Part shown: positions 1 to 10,739 of the stretch, piece after piece
Numbering within the stretch: position 1 is the stretch's first letter
Layout of the letters: every line of letters starts with the position of its first letter
Assembly: GCF_027943255.1 (NCBI RefSeq)
Contig: NC_072896.1
Span: 119,505,879 to 119,569,878 of the forward strand
Length of the DNA: 64,000 nucleotides
Direction: 5' to 3'
Origin: Anastrepha obliqua
Taxonomy: Eukaryota > Arthropoda > Insecta > Diptera > Tephritidae
The notes under the pieces: model-generated
Database searches by the model: none
What the model was told of the DNA's origin: nothing
What the model saw: only the letters and a program-made list of their open reading frames with translations
Translations under genes and position numbers: made by a program

Positions 1-726
1 AACTGTTTCGTCAACTTTGCCGTGTGCTTTGGATCATTATCCTTTGAAATTTCCATATAACAGGCAAATGTTCCTCAACCCACGGCAACATTACATTTTT
101 TAGTATATCGACGTATTTCTCCTTATTTAAAATTCCATCAATCCTATGGATTGGGCCAACACCATTCCACCAGAAACATCCCCACACCATGATTGATCCT
201 CCACAATGCTTCACTACCCTTGTGAAACGTAGCGAGGATTGAATTCTTGGTTGCTTGGCCGTCGAACATACCTTTTACCATCTGGGCCTATGCGATTTAT
301 CTTGGTTTCATCGCTCCAAACGATATATTTCCATTGATTTGGAGTCCATGACCAATGGGAAGGGGCTTCTTGCGTGCTGCCTGCCATGCAGTCCAGATTC
401 GACCAGACGCCGAGCAATTGTCCTCTTGGATATTTCGAAATTATATTGATCCTGAATTTCCCGCTGGATGTCAGTGAAAGTTTTTTTTGGGTCTCTTTTG
501 GAGATGATTGCTATCTTGCGGTCAATTTCTGCTGAAGTTTTCCGGGGCCTTTTCTTACGTTGAACATTGTCAACAGTCTTAAAAAGTTGGATATGCTTTA
601 AGGCGTTAAAAACCATTTTTTTGGGCATTTGACTTGTTTAGAAATTTCACTGTACGACTTTCCAGCTTTACGAAGGTCAAAAATGGAGCTGCGCAGGGCA
701 GGTGTACAGCTGCTGCTTTTTCCCAT
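1..726 (-). pseudogene. Tc1-like (DD34E-type) transposase, frameshifted, cut by window edge
   Basis: Reading leftward from an ATG at 726 the sequence encodes MGKSSSCTPALRSS, a typical Tc1 N-terminus, followed by a helix-turn-helix region (RKTSAEIDRKI, then SKRTIARRLVESGL). The first catalytic Asp is in VWSDETKINRIGPDGKRYV, then GGSIMVWGCFWW, and the second Asp is in DNDPKHTAKLTKQ at about positions 10-45, after which the window ends. The frame breaks at least four times: in an A7 run near 620, near 350-400, near 215 and near 40. The gene therefore cannot make an active enzyme. The third acidic residue and the 3' inverted repeat lie outside the window. The family (Tc1, cut-and-paste at TA) is established by these motifs; the exact Tc1 lineage is not determined. 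Confidence 0.88.
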
Positions 727-1099
727 TACACATCTTGAAGACGAATATTTTAGTTGCTTTTAAACAACCAATTTAAAATATATACACACCAAAAAGTCGA
801 TTATATTGCTATATAACACAACTTGCCGAATATGCTTCCATTGAACAACTGTTTCTAATTACTTGTCTCAGTTTATTTACCTTGAACTAAGAACCCATGC
901 ACTGCGTTGGATAATATTAACGGTACTTCAATTTCACAACTACAAAACTAGGCGCATTGGGTAGTAAATAGAGTAACAAAAGCAATGCAAATGATTTTAA
1001 GAGAAAAAATAACGGTAAATTTAAACAGTTTAATATTATGCTCATCAAGCGTTTATCAAAAGGGAGCGTTTCTAATTAGCTGACAACAGCTGTAAGATA
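727..1099. other. flank of the Tc1 remnant, no gene seen
   Basis: AT-rich noncoding DNA that should include the 5' end of the Tc1 element. I could not fix its inverted repeat. A string GTTTCTAATTA occurs at about 851 and a near copy at about 1069, which may mark old element ends. Confidence 0.4.
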
Positions 1100-1110
1100 G
1101 CAAACAATTA

Positions 1111-1413
1111 TATATATATATATATATAATTGGCGCGTACACCCTTTTTGGGTGTTTGGCCGAGCTCCTCCTCCTATTTGTGGTGTGCGTCTTGAGGGAC
1201 CTACAGTTTCAAGCCGGCTCCGAACGGCAGATATTTTTATGAGGAACTTTTTCATGGCAGAAATACACTCGGAGGTTGCCATTGCCTGCCGAGGGGCGAC
1301 CGCTATTAGAAAAATGTTTTTATTAATTTTGCTTTCACCGAGATTCGAACCAACGTTCTCTCTGTGAATTCCGAATGGTAAACGCGCACCAACCCATTCG
1401 GCTACGGCGGCAT
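1111..1413 (-). mobile_element. tRNA-derived SINE, copy 1, with 11-bp target duplication
   Basis: On the minus strand the element starts with a tRNA-like head. An A box TAGCCGAATGG (1394-1404) and a B box GTTCGAATC (1342-1350) match the RNA polymerase III internal promoter consensus. A conserved body follows (CTCGGCAGGCAATGGCAACC, GAGTGTATTTCTGCCAT) and a 3' tail of AT dinucleotides (1111-1130). The element is bounded by a perfect 11-bp direct repeat GCAAACAATTA at 1100-1110 and 1414-1424, the expected product of LINE-assisted insertion. Three other copies are in this window (43270, 58027, 62285). It has no coding capacity; transcription would be by Pol III. This is the best preserved copy. 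Confidence 0.85.
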
Positions 1414-1424
1414 GCAAACAATTA

Positions 1425-2884
1425 GTTGAATAGTTGAATTTTTTTTTTTTTATTTAAAATATCCTCGTATACATATTTGGATTTCATGTAATCAATAATA
1501 CAATACTTACAATTTCATATATAAGGACGTACGCACAAAAATAAAATATTAGCAGCAGCAAAATCAAAACACAAAATTAATTCCCAATCATCCTGGTTAT
1601 TCATCTTCCTACAAAACAAATATTACTCGGAAGCGCAGTCGTGGACTATTCTTATGTATGTTATAATACGAACATGAGCTGTTTACATAATTGACTAACT
1701 GGGTCTTTTTTGTTGTATTAAACGCAGCAACGGGCTCTAATCACACCTGTGTATATAAATTTTAAGCAGTTATTAAAATAAAAATCAGATTGATAATCTG
1801 CAACAAAAGACTTACCTAAATGTGGCTATATGGTAGCTATTTATCACAATGAAAAGCACAATTGTAATGTAATTTTCACAGAACTTTCAATAGAATTGAA
1901 AGATGCGAAAGTCTAAGCAAAATGGAATAGGCAAAACAGTATTGCCTGCTAACTTTTTCAGCAAAAATTTTAACTTCTACGCTTTTGAGTACTTTTTCTT
2001 TAGAATTTGCTCTGAAATAAAAAGTAGCTTTTCCAAGAGGACAACACGGATTTATTAAGTAGCTTCAAGATGGCTAACACAGGGTGAAAATTGGCTACTT
2101 ACATCACCTTTAATTATTGCTTCATGCGGTTTACTGACGATAGTTGAACGTGACAACGTCATAAGAAAATACTGCTGGAATGGTTGCATTTTTTAAAAAA
2201 AATTTTTAATTTTATTTGTTTGATAGATATTCTGTAGGGATATAGAGAAGAAGGTAAATGGAATCGCAATGGAATTGATCAAGTTACATTTATTTGTAGG
2301 CATAAATACAATTATGTTATTTTTTTTTTTACAATGCAGAACCGCTATCTGCAAACGAGTCGTCGTTCGAAATGGAAGAAAAATTGTTCATAAAGTTATT
2401 CATTAAGAAAATCATTTTAAATTTACAAAATACTTGAATAAAATTTATTGTTTCAATTTCTACTCGACTATTAAAATTAAATTTTTGATTTTATTATTTT
2501 ATAATAAAACATTTTGTATTGACATTATTTCTTTCAGCAAGTAAACTGAATAAAAGTTGATGTTCAATTAGTTACTTAATTATTTTTACAAATTTAATTG
2601 TAATTTGTTGCAAAAGGAGTTGTATATATTAAATTCAGTTATGCTCTCTGTTTCTTTTAATAAAACTTTGCTCACTTCCTAACCTGTTGCTGATTCGCGT
2701 TCAACTACTGAATAATATAAAATTTGAAATGTGCCAATCAATGAATGCTCTCTTAATCTCTTTGCTGCTCATTCATTGCATATAAAATCGATAGTTCGCA
2801 TGTTTGTTGTTAATTTGCTTACACATTTTTAAGTGAGTAAAAGCGCACACTCATGGAACAAAGTTCGTTATACACATACGTACA
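1425..2884. other. AT-rich noncoding stretch, no gene seen
   Basis: No open frame, splice-bounded exon or recognisable repeat could be supported here. Contains poly-T/A runs (1439-1450, 2322-2331) only. Confidence 0.5.
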
Positions 2885-2886
2885 TA

Positions 2887-4164
2887 CGAGGGTGGATTGA
2901 TAAGTCTTTAGAATGAAAAACTAGACATTGGTTTTTTAACAAAAAATTGATTTATTTTTCAACATAATCTCCTTTTAAGTCAATACATTTTTTCCAACGC
3001 TTTTCTAACATTTTTATTCCTTCTCTAAAATAAGTTTTTTCAAAACCTTCAAAATAAGCATTTATTTCAGCTATAACTATTTGACACAAATCTTTTTCCG
3101 CCGAGCCATTTTTTCATATTTGGAAAAAGGAAAAAGTCACTGGGAGCTAAATTTGGCGGATGAGGGAGCAACTCATAGCCTAACTCATTTATTTTTCCTG
3201 CGTTTTCCAAGATGAATGTGAAGGAGCGTTATCATGATGAAAGAGGATTTTTTTCTTCTTCAAATGTGGCCGTTTTTGCTTAATATTTTAGTTAAATGTA
3301 TCCAACAAAGATGAATAATATTCAGCTCTGATGGTTTTACCCTTTTCAAGATAATGTATGAAAATTATACCTTGTGCATCCCAAAAAATAGATGCCATAA
3401 CCTTACCATCTGATGCAACGACCTTTGCTTTCTTTGGAGCACTTGAGCCACGTTCTACCCATTGTTTGGACTGTTCTTTAGACTCTGGTGTATAGTGGTG
3501 GATCCACGTTTCATCCATCGTTATGAAACGACGCAAAAATTCCGATGGATTTCTGTTAAACATGTCTAAACCAACATTTGAAGTCGACATTCGATTCATT
3601 TTTTGCAGAGGAGTTAGCAAACGCGGCACCCATCTTACTGAAAGCTTTTTTATACCCAATTCATCATGTATTATGTTATGCACACGTTCATAACTAATGT
3701 TCACAATGTCAGCAATGTCTCTCAATTTAATTGTTCGATCTTGTGTGACAATTTTGTACACTTTTTCCACCGTTTCTGGAGTCGTTACCTCTTTTGGCCT
3801 CCCAGAGCGTGGCTCATCTTTGGTGATTATCCGACCACGGATAAACTCGTTTACCCAATTGTAAACTGTTACATTTGAGGGTGTATGTTCCCCTAATACT
3901 GTCTGCAACTCCTCAATAATTTGTTTCTGCTTTAAATCTTTCAAATAAAAATACTTTATAACAGCACGAAGTTCACTTTTTTCCATTTTTAATAAAAATA
4001 CAATAGTGTTTTGCAAAAATAATTCTCAAAAAAGTACCGTTTGACCATATGTTATGAAATTTTGACAGCTCGCTTTTGACAGTTTACTTTTAACGATCAC
4101 AATAATAAAGTAAATTAATGACCGATAGATGTCGCAATTCTAAAGACTAATCAATCCACCCTCG
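2887..4164 (-). mobile_element. mariner transposon, about 1.28 kb, both ends present
   Basis: Inverted ends CGAGGGTGGATTGATAAGTC (left, from 2887) and its near-perfect reverse complement (GACTAATCAATCCACCCTCG, ending 4164) are flanked by TA at 2885-2886 and 4165-4166, the mariner target duplication. The length matches a full-size mariner. The transposase inside is broken (see next entry), so the copy is nonautonomous, but intact ends suggest a fairly recent insertion that could still be moved in trans. Confidence 0.92.
2952..3986 (-). pseudogene. mariner transposase, frameshifted
   Basis: The likely start is the ATG at 3986 (MEKSELRAVIKYFYLKDL) rather than the upstream in-frame ATG at 4016, because mariner transposases begin at this helix-turn-helix. 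The order of motifs is HTH (KQKQIIEEL), HTH2 (SNVTVYNWVNEFIRG), a WVPxxL-type linker (RWVPRLLTPLQK), then the first catalytic Asp in TMDETWIHHYTPESKEQSKQW. The open frame ends at 3288. Downstream in another frame are HHDNAPSHSS (second Asp, about 3215) and LAPSDFFLFPNMKKWL (third Asp), then the C-terminus ending in KGDYVEK and a stop near 2952. Family length is about 345 aa, consistent with 1035 bp. It belongs to the DD34D mariner group; the enzyme is inactive because of the frameshift. Confidence 0.9.
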
Positions 4165-4166
4165 TA

Positions 4167-4870
4167 TGTGCATACAGGCATGTGTATGTGTGCATGTAAT
4201 TTCCCATAGGTTTTGAATTAGTCTTGTATTATTGTATAGCAGCTGTCCGGTCGCATCGCTTACTCAAGTAGGAGAGAGCCAGATGTCGAACGTTGCCGAA
4301 CGCGGAGGCCGATTGCACCTCTTTGTCGTTCGTTCCGCGCTCTCGCTTGCAGTTCAAGCCTTAAATGGAACACCTCAGAGCAAGGTAACGCCGCATTTTT
4401 TGGTGCGTGCAGCTGGCTCCATCGAATTATAAGACGTTGTCACGTCCAAAATATCTATTACAGAAAATTTAAAGTCCCACGTCCTGTGTTCAGCCTGTAC
4501 TCTCCATGAGTTCGAAAACATTTACTTGGAGATTGTCTAATATCATCGGAGTTGTTTGTGCTTTGCGATGCACTCAGCACCGATATTGAATAAAATCTAG
4601 TGGTGAATGATGAGACGTTCTCTAAAACCGTTTGTTTCATTTTCATTATATTCTTTTTTTTCATTTTATATTCTTCTTCTCTCTACCAAAATGCTCTTAC
4701 ACTTCTGCTTCAAATGCTCATAGAAATAAATTTTTTGGCAAAGAAAGGCAAAATTTTGAATTGGAAGTGGTTCTAAGACACTTTTGGACGCACCCTATTA
4801 ACATAACGCATTGAAAATAAATGACTTTTTCCTCTCTAATAAAAATTCTCTCATTTCCTTCTCCTTCCAG
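4167..4870. other. intron or upstream DNA of the SDR gene; GC-richer patch
   Basis: Ends with a polypyrimidine tract and the CAG acceptor at 4868-4870. Positions about 4230-4440 are clearly richer in GC than the surroundings but have no convincing coding exon on either strand. The dinucleotide-binding exon of the SDR gene was not found here. Confidence 0.4.
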
Positions 4871-7800
4871 GTGACTTTGTTAATCAACAACGCTGGTGTA
4901 GTATCTGGGCGCTACCTCTTGGACACCCCAGATCATCTCATTGAGCGCTCTTTCAATGTTAATGTGATGGCTCATTTTTGGGTGAGTATGGGAATTTAAT
5001 TGGTCGTGGAAAAACAAACAAAAAAATAATAATGATTTTGTATATTTTTATAAAACGCACAATTTTTTGTTAATGACTTAAATTTTATTTTATGTCTTCT
5101 ATACTTTTGCTCTCCAGACCACCAAAGCATTCCTACCACAGATGATCGAGCAACAACGTGGACATATTGCAACTATCGCCTCTTTGGCCGGGCATGTGGG
5201 CATTACGAAGCTGGTCGACTATTGCGCTAGCAAATTCGCTGCTGTAAGTAGAATGACTTGTTCTGAAAGGATTTAAATTTTAGTTTTATAAGAAAAAAAC
5301 AAAACAATAAATGTTATAAAAGAAATTATAATAAGAATGGTGGGAATAAACCGTGAGCTAAAACGATCTTTTGCACTGACTCTCCTTGTGCCATAAAATT
5401 GATAAGTACCTGGGTCCTTATCTGGAGAATTACTTAAGTCTTAAGATATTTAGTTTGGTTCACAATCCAGATTTTCGAACCTTCGGCCGTTCTCTGAAGT
5501 GTGTGAGATAGTTCTAGAGCATATTTTGTACAGTCTTTTACCAGGCAAAGGCTTTGTAAGAATCCAATCAACATCATGAGCGAGGCTGTGTTTAAGCTAT
5601 ACAGATCCTCGCAGAAGCGGTTCTTCAGAAATCTGAATAAAATGTTTTTGAAGTAAAAGGCATTCTAGACATTTGCCGGTCCTAACTTAGGGTGCAGAAG
5701 CTTGGACGATGACAACATCCGATGAAGCGACGCTTGGAGTGTTTAAGAGAAAGATTCTGCGTAATAGACATATCACAGTGAATAAAGATCCAGCGGCTAC
5801 GTTGGCTGGGTCATGTCGTCCGAATGGATACAAATGCTCCAGCTTTGAAAGTATTCGATGCGGTACCAGCTGGTAGTAGCAGAGGAAGAGGAAGGCCTCC
5901 TCTGCGTTGGAAAGATCAGGTGGAGAAGGACTTGGCTTCACTTGGTGTGTCCAACTTGCGCCGGTTAGCACGAGAAAGAAACGACTGGCGCGCTTTGTAA
6001 AACTCGGCCAAAATCGCGTAAGCGGTTATCGCGCCAATTAAGAAGAAGAAGAAAAGGCATTCTAGCCCTATGGACCGACTTAGACCTTTTTAAGTATTGA
6101 TGATGATGATGACGATGATGATGATGAAGGGGTATTCTCATAGCAAGTGCTTCTCTTCTTCATCTCTACAGCTTCAAGAGATCTCGTTACACGTGTCTCC
6201 GAACCTGGCGCTCATAAGGCAGTGAAAAGTAACTCCTTCCTCAAAATAAGTTATTCAGTAAGACGTCTGTTTTCCATTCATAAAGTGTTGATTAAAATGA
6301 ATGCGATACTCTACATGTGTGCAGACTAGTTTATCAGCTGTTAGCAGCAGCTAAAGCCTTCCCTCAACTTAGCGGAAAAAATAATTTATCGAAGTTTTGT
6401 TTGCTAGGCCTCGTTTTCAAGTCATGTTTCACACCTTTCTAGAAATCATTCCATGATAGTCGTAGCTGATACAAAATTTTTGCGCAAATTGACGGTCTGC
6501 AAATAAGGACTTCAGAAACGCTACAGCAGACTGAAGAACTTACGCCTTAAACTTCTCTCAATGAGAAGGGCTAGGAGAAAGTGACATATTCTATTCCACT
6601 GTCCACTTTTCCACTCTCTATTAAGATTTCGACCTTGTCATCACTTAACACGGTAATATATGTATTCCCAATCAGGAAAAGTGCATGTCAAAGGTGAGAC
6701 TAAAATAACCTCCGTGAACTGACTACCAGTTCTATGCTTCGTCCGGATTTGTGTGTATGGTCTTTGGACGTTATTTACTGCCCGTTAGGGGTCTGAAGCC
6801 TAAGAGTACTCTTAACTCCACAGCATCTCAGATAAAGGTTCATCAATTTTCAACGGATTTTAAATTGAAATACAATAGTGAAAATTTTAATTGATTGGGC
6901 AATGTTTATTATTTCTGTGTAGAACCATTCAAGGCAATTTATTTGAAATGTTGATCGCAACTGCGGCGTAATCCGTAAATACCAATTTTTCATGACTCGT
7001 TGAAAACTTCAAGCGATATCTCGCCAATAGCTTTAGTAATGTTGGCTTCCAATACCTCAATCGAAGCTGGTTTATCCACAAAGCATTTCCACTTTATATA
7101 CCCTCACAAATAAAAGTCGAAAGGTGTGATACGTTCTTAGTGAGCAATCCACTGGTACGAGACGAGAGATGAATTGCTCACCGAAACGACGACGCAGTAA
7201 ATCCATTGTTTCATGGATGTATCCGCCGACTTGTTGGAACCAATTGATGTGAAAATCACTGGCTTCAATTTCCCGTATCAAAAAAACGTTTATCATGGCG
7301 CGATAGCGTTCGCTAGTCACTGTTACATTGGCGCCAACCTCGTATTTGAACAAATATGGGCCATGATTCCTTTAGCTCATAGACCGCACCAAACGATTGT
7401 TTTCAATGGATGTAATGGCTGTTCTTGAATGGCTTCGGGTTTCTCTTCAGCACAAATGCGGCAATTTTACTTATTGACGTAGCCATTCAACCGAAAATGG
7501 GTCTCATATGACCATAAGTTGGCGCGATGGACACTTTTCACAGAGCGTCGATTTGCGTAATTCAATTGTATGATTTGTAAACGTTGCTGAGGCGTAAGTC
7601 TTTCCATAATGAAATTTCAATGAATACTGAAAAATAGTATGTCTTTAGTTTGACAGTAGTCACGCCTGATCTGTCAAAGAAACCCTATTGGAAAAATTAC
7701 CTGCAATTTGATCACCGTTTATATGCGCACTGTGGAATAAGAAGGATTATCTCTGACGCTGCCCGAGGCATTGAACGACCTGCGTCCGTTACATATAGAC

Positions 7801-8859
7801 CTATCAATCGTTGCGCTTTGAGAAAATTACGCAGATGGGATTTAGTATTGGAAGTCTGCCATCAGCCACAGATGAAAATGGGTTTTAGAATGTCTCTATG
7901 GTTTTTACTTAGAAAAGATTGATTTATCCACTCGTTGCTAGTTTACTTGAGGGTATAATTGTGTTAGAAAAATCCGACTAAATAGGTCCTAAGACGACAG
8001 TTAGTGGAGCTAAAATCAAGCGACTTGCCATGTTCACACTACCTGGCGTCTGAGTTGTTGCCATTCTATGCGCCCTCAGTATATAAGCAATTATTCCCAT
8101 CTATGTACAGTGCATTTTAATTCAAAATATTCGCATTTACTTCCCTCACAGGTTGGCTTTGATGAGGCACTGCGTCTGGAATTGGATGTTCTCGGTCATA
8201 GTAATATTCAAACTACCTGCATCTGCCCGTTCTTCATACAAGCAACCGGCATGTTTGACGATGTCAATGCCAGGTAAAACCAGAGATCACACAATGCAAC
8301 CCAAATAATTTTGAACTAAAAAATACTGTTGCGTTTGTCTCGCTCTAGGTGGGTACCCACATTAGATCCCAATGACGTTGCCGATCGCATTATACTGGCG
8401 ATCAAGAAGAACGAGAAGATCACAATCATACCAGGCTACATACGATTCTTACTTTCGCTTAAATGGTAAGTAGTGATAATTGAAATCAATTGAAGAAATA
8501 AATTAAAATTAATTAAAATATTGATTTCTGAGCATCAAAAACCCTAAATTCTATCTTCTTTTCATTGTCGCAGGACCTTCCCTTGGGGTTGCGTGGGCGG
8601 TCTATTGCGCCGTCTTGTACCAGATGCGGCACCGCATGGCGTTGCTCAAAAACCTTTGGCTGTCAGCGGTGCAGCTTCTACAAAACAACAACAACAACAT
8701 GAACAACAGATGACAAGCAATCCAGCAAGCAAAGTCGCCCTTTCCAGCATCTCACCGAAGCACTCCACCGATCTGTGTGCCGATTTCCGTGAAACGCTGC
8801 CGAAGACCGCCTCGTTGCTAGTGCAACGTACACCGTCGCTAGGCGAGCGTGTGCTCTGA
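4871..8859 (+). CDS. short-chain dehydrogenase/reductase, RDHE2/17-beta-HSD11-13-like, 3' five exons
   Basis: Five exons with matching phases and GT-AG borders: 4871-4981, 5118-5243, 8152-8273, 8349-8465 and 8574-8859 (stop TGA). They join to a classical SDR C-terminal two-thirds. [14 protein letters not shown] carries the NNAG motif. [15 protein letters not shown] holds the catalytic Ser. [14 protein letters not shown] gives the YxxxK active site. [15 protein letters not shown] and [15 protein letters not shown] follow, then [14 protein letters not shown] and a hydrophobic [20 protein letters not shown] segment typical of lipid-droplet or ER-bound SDR16C/17-beta-HSD13 relatives, which oxidise or reduce retinoids or steroids with NAD(P). 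The last exon adds a low-complexity, Gln/Ser-rich tail ([12 protein letters not shown]) of about 70 aa that is probably lineage-specific. The N-terminal TGxxxGxG cofactor motif and start codon are missing from the window, so the gene is partial here. Intron 3 (5244-8151) holds a LINE insert and a dead transposase. Substrate is inferred from family only. Confidence 0.9.
5669..6051 (+). mobile_element. 5'-truncated RTE-like LINE, with 14-bp target duplication
   Basis: The insert encodes the extreme C-terminus of a non-LTR retrotransposon ORF2: [52 protein letters not shown], with a few lesions. It ends in GGTTATCGCGCCAATTAAG plus an AAG-repeat tail. A perfect 14-bp direct repeat AAAAGGCATTCTAG lies at 5655-5668 and 6052-6065, so boundaries are exact. 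The insertion is in the sense direction within intron 3 of the SDR gene. Related copies are at 48530-49250 and 60339-60841, and a 40-bp stub at 51228. Confidence 0.88.
6098..6127. repeat. GAT trinucleotide microsatellite
   Basis: About ten GAT/GAC units in the SDR intron. Confidence 0.8.
6130..6919. other. intronic DNA, nothing recognised
   Basis: Part of SDR intron 3 between the LINE and the transposase remnant. No supported gene. Confidence 0.4.
6920..7625 (-). pseudogene. DD41D (rosa-like) mariner transposase remnant, internally deleted
   Basis: On the minus strand a start at 7607 gives [17 protein letters not shown], then the frame jumps directly to [14 protein letters not shown], the region of the first catalytic Asp. 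The middle of the protein (second HTH and linker) is deleted. An internal stop (after GYVNK) and frameshifts follow. The next block [39 protein letters not shown] corresponds to the second catalytic block (DGA is replaced by VGG). The C-terminus fades into [19 protein letters not shown] near 7010-7080. It lies antisense inside intron 3 of the SDR gene. Inverted repeats were not located. Confidence 0.8.
7626..8151. other. end of SDR intron 3
   Basis: Noncoding; ends in a TTCCCTCACAG acceptor used by exon 3. An unspliced open frame at 7650-7922 has no family features and is not called. Confidence 0.45.
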
Positions 8860-9430
8860 AACTCGCTACTGCATTTCAGCCACGGCGGAAGGCGCATCCG
8901 TCTAGTGATATTACGTTTACTTAGTATTATAAATAATTTTAATTAGTTTAGTTTCCGTTGGCTAAGATTCGTGTGGTAATGAGAATATGTAACGAGAAGG
9001 AAAACATTTTTTTAGTCACCTAAGCGAGTAAACGAGTTTTTTTTTGTAGCTAGTAATTCGTTTAAATATTTATAAGTATTTTGTTTTTAAGAAAAATATT
9101 TTTTGTTTTTTAAACAGTAATGGGTGTAAGTCTAGCTCAATAACCTCAAACTTATGTATTTTAATCGGTAAAATAATATAAAATAGAATTAATTTAATTG
9201 CTCGTGGTTGATTGAAGCTTGTAAAACTGAGCTTTTGATTGAAAGCTCATTTGAGTGTAATCTAAATACTTGCAATGTGGCTTTCTAGCCTTTTTTCGAA
9301 TTAGGTCTAAAACTTTATAAGCCTCTTTAAAGCTCTGAAAAGCGCAGAAATTTTCGCAATTTCAGCAATTAAAATTTAAACGTAATATTTTGTCTTAAAA
9401 GTGAAATAAATATATTCAAATACCTGCAAT
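8860..9430 (+). other. probable 3' UTR of the SDR gene
   Basis: AT-rich sequence after the TGA at 8857-8859, with no other gene. An AATAAA hexamer at 9405-9410 is a reasonable cleavage signal, giving a UTR of about 570 nt. Confidence 0.45.
9405..9410 (+). terminator. candidate polyadenylation signal AATAAA
   Basis: Canonical hexamer about 550 nt after the SDR stop codon. Other A/T-rich variants nearby (AATATA at about 9174) are also possible. Confidence 0.35.
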
Positions 9431-9801
9431 GTGTAAAAGCTTTTTGAAATTTTAGTTAAAAGGGACTTCGATTATAAAAAATTCCAATACTTAACTTCTC
9501 GAAATACTTTAATTTGTGTTTATTTAAAAAAACGCTTTCATGAAGCTATACAAATGGAGCAGTCTTAAGGAGAAAAGCTTTTAAAAATATTTTTTAAGCT
9601 TTAAGCTCACACCTCCACACACAACAACCAGAAAATATGAAGAAAGGCGCAGGAAAACGAATGCAAAAACGAATCGTTCTTTATAAAAAAAACGCGCTTT
9701 CGGTAAAAGCTTAAAAGCTTTAATGTATTTACTATGCATGAATATTTTAATAAAGCGGAATGTATCGAAGTTAGATTTTTTTCTTTCAAATAGCTTTTAA
9801 G
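9431..9801. other. AT-rich intergenic DNA, nothing recognised
   Basis: No supported gene or repeat family between the SDR 3' end and the transposon at 9804. Confidence 0.4.
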
Positions 9802-9803
9802 TA

Positions 9804-10737
9804 AAGGGTGATTAAATTTTAAGGGCCGATGTTGAATGTGAACCACACCTAAACGTCAAGTTTTTTTCCGCATTTCATTTGATATTTTTCAACATCAGAT
9901 TAACACAATTTGAACCAGGGAAAGATACACAATCGAGCAATGCGTTAAAGTTACTAAGGCTTATTATGAAAACGGGCGTTCAAATCAAAATGCATATCGC
10001 GCCCTTCGTGAAGAAAATCATCATCAGTGATGAGGCACATTTTCACCTCAGTGGATTCGTCAATAAGCAGAATTGCCGCATTTGGGCGAATGATAATCCA
10101 AGAGTGATTGCCGAAAAACCAATGCACCCACAAAGAGTAACTGTTTGGTGCGTTTCATGGACCGTATCATTGGGCCGTATTTTTTCCACAATGAGGCCGG
10201 GCAGGCAGTTACTGTGAATAGTGTTCGCTATCGTAAGATGATAACGAACTTTTTATGGTCGGCATTGGAAGATATGAATGTGGACGATATGTGGTTTGAA
10301 CAGGACGGTGCCACTTGTCACACAGCTAACGAAACAATGGCACTTTTGCGCAAAAAATTTGATGGCCGAATAATCTCACGTCGCGGCGATGTCAATTGGT
10401 CGCCAAGATCATGTGATTTGACAACGTTGGACTTCTTTCTTTGGGGTTATTTGAAAGAAAAGGTGTATGTCGATAAGCCAGCAACAATTCAAGAGCTAAA
10501 AGATAATTCGGCACATTAACGGCATAGAACCTCAATTATGACTCAGCGTCATCAAGCATTTTCACCATCGGATGGAGGTGTGCCGCCGAAACCGCGGCGG
10601 CCATTTGGCCGATATTTTGATCCACACGTAATTGAGCCATACCAGTATTATCACAATAAAGAGAAATGACAATAATTTCCTAAAAAAATTGTATTTTATT
10701 CAAAATCAATACCGGCCCTTGAAACTTAACCACCCTT
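9804..10737 (+). mobile_element. DD41D (rosa-like) mariner, internally deleted, both ends present
   Basis: Inverted ends AAGGGTGATTAAATTTTAAG (left) and the reverse complement of CTTGAAACTTAACCACCCTT (right) are flanked by TA at 9802-9803 and 10738-10739. The coding part starts with an N-terminal helix (YTIEQCVKVTKAYYENGRSN), then jumps to ISDEAHFHLSGFVNKQNCRI with the first catalytic Asp, so the second HTH and linker are deleted. A frameshift lies near 10145-10215. The second frame contains WFEQDGATCHTANETM (second Asp) and SPRSCDLTTLDFFLWGYLK (third Asp), 41 residues apart. The C-terminus is out of frame from 10519. Expected full size is about 1.25 kb; this copy is 934 bp. Confidence 0.9.
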
Positions 10738-10739
10738 TA

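Noticed and set aside
1342..1411. A true tRNA gene on the minus strand
   Set aside because: A and B boxes are present, but acceptor and anticodon stems do not close and the sequence continues into the SINE body.
4232..4432. GC-richer frame upstream of the SDR exons as a possible N-terminal exon
   Set aside because: It lacks the TGxxxGxG nucleotide-binding motif expected for the preceding SDR exon and has no proper donor in phase.
7650..7922. A 90-codon frame in SDR intron 3
   Set aside because: No recognisable domain, and it overlaps the flank of a transposase remnant; no splice sites link it to the SDR exons.
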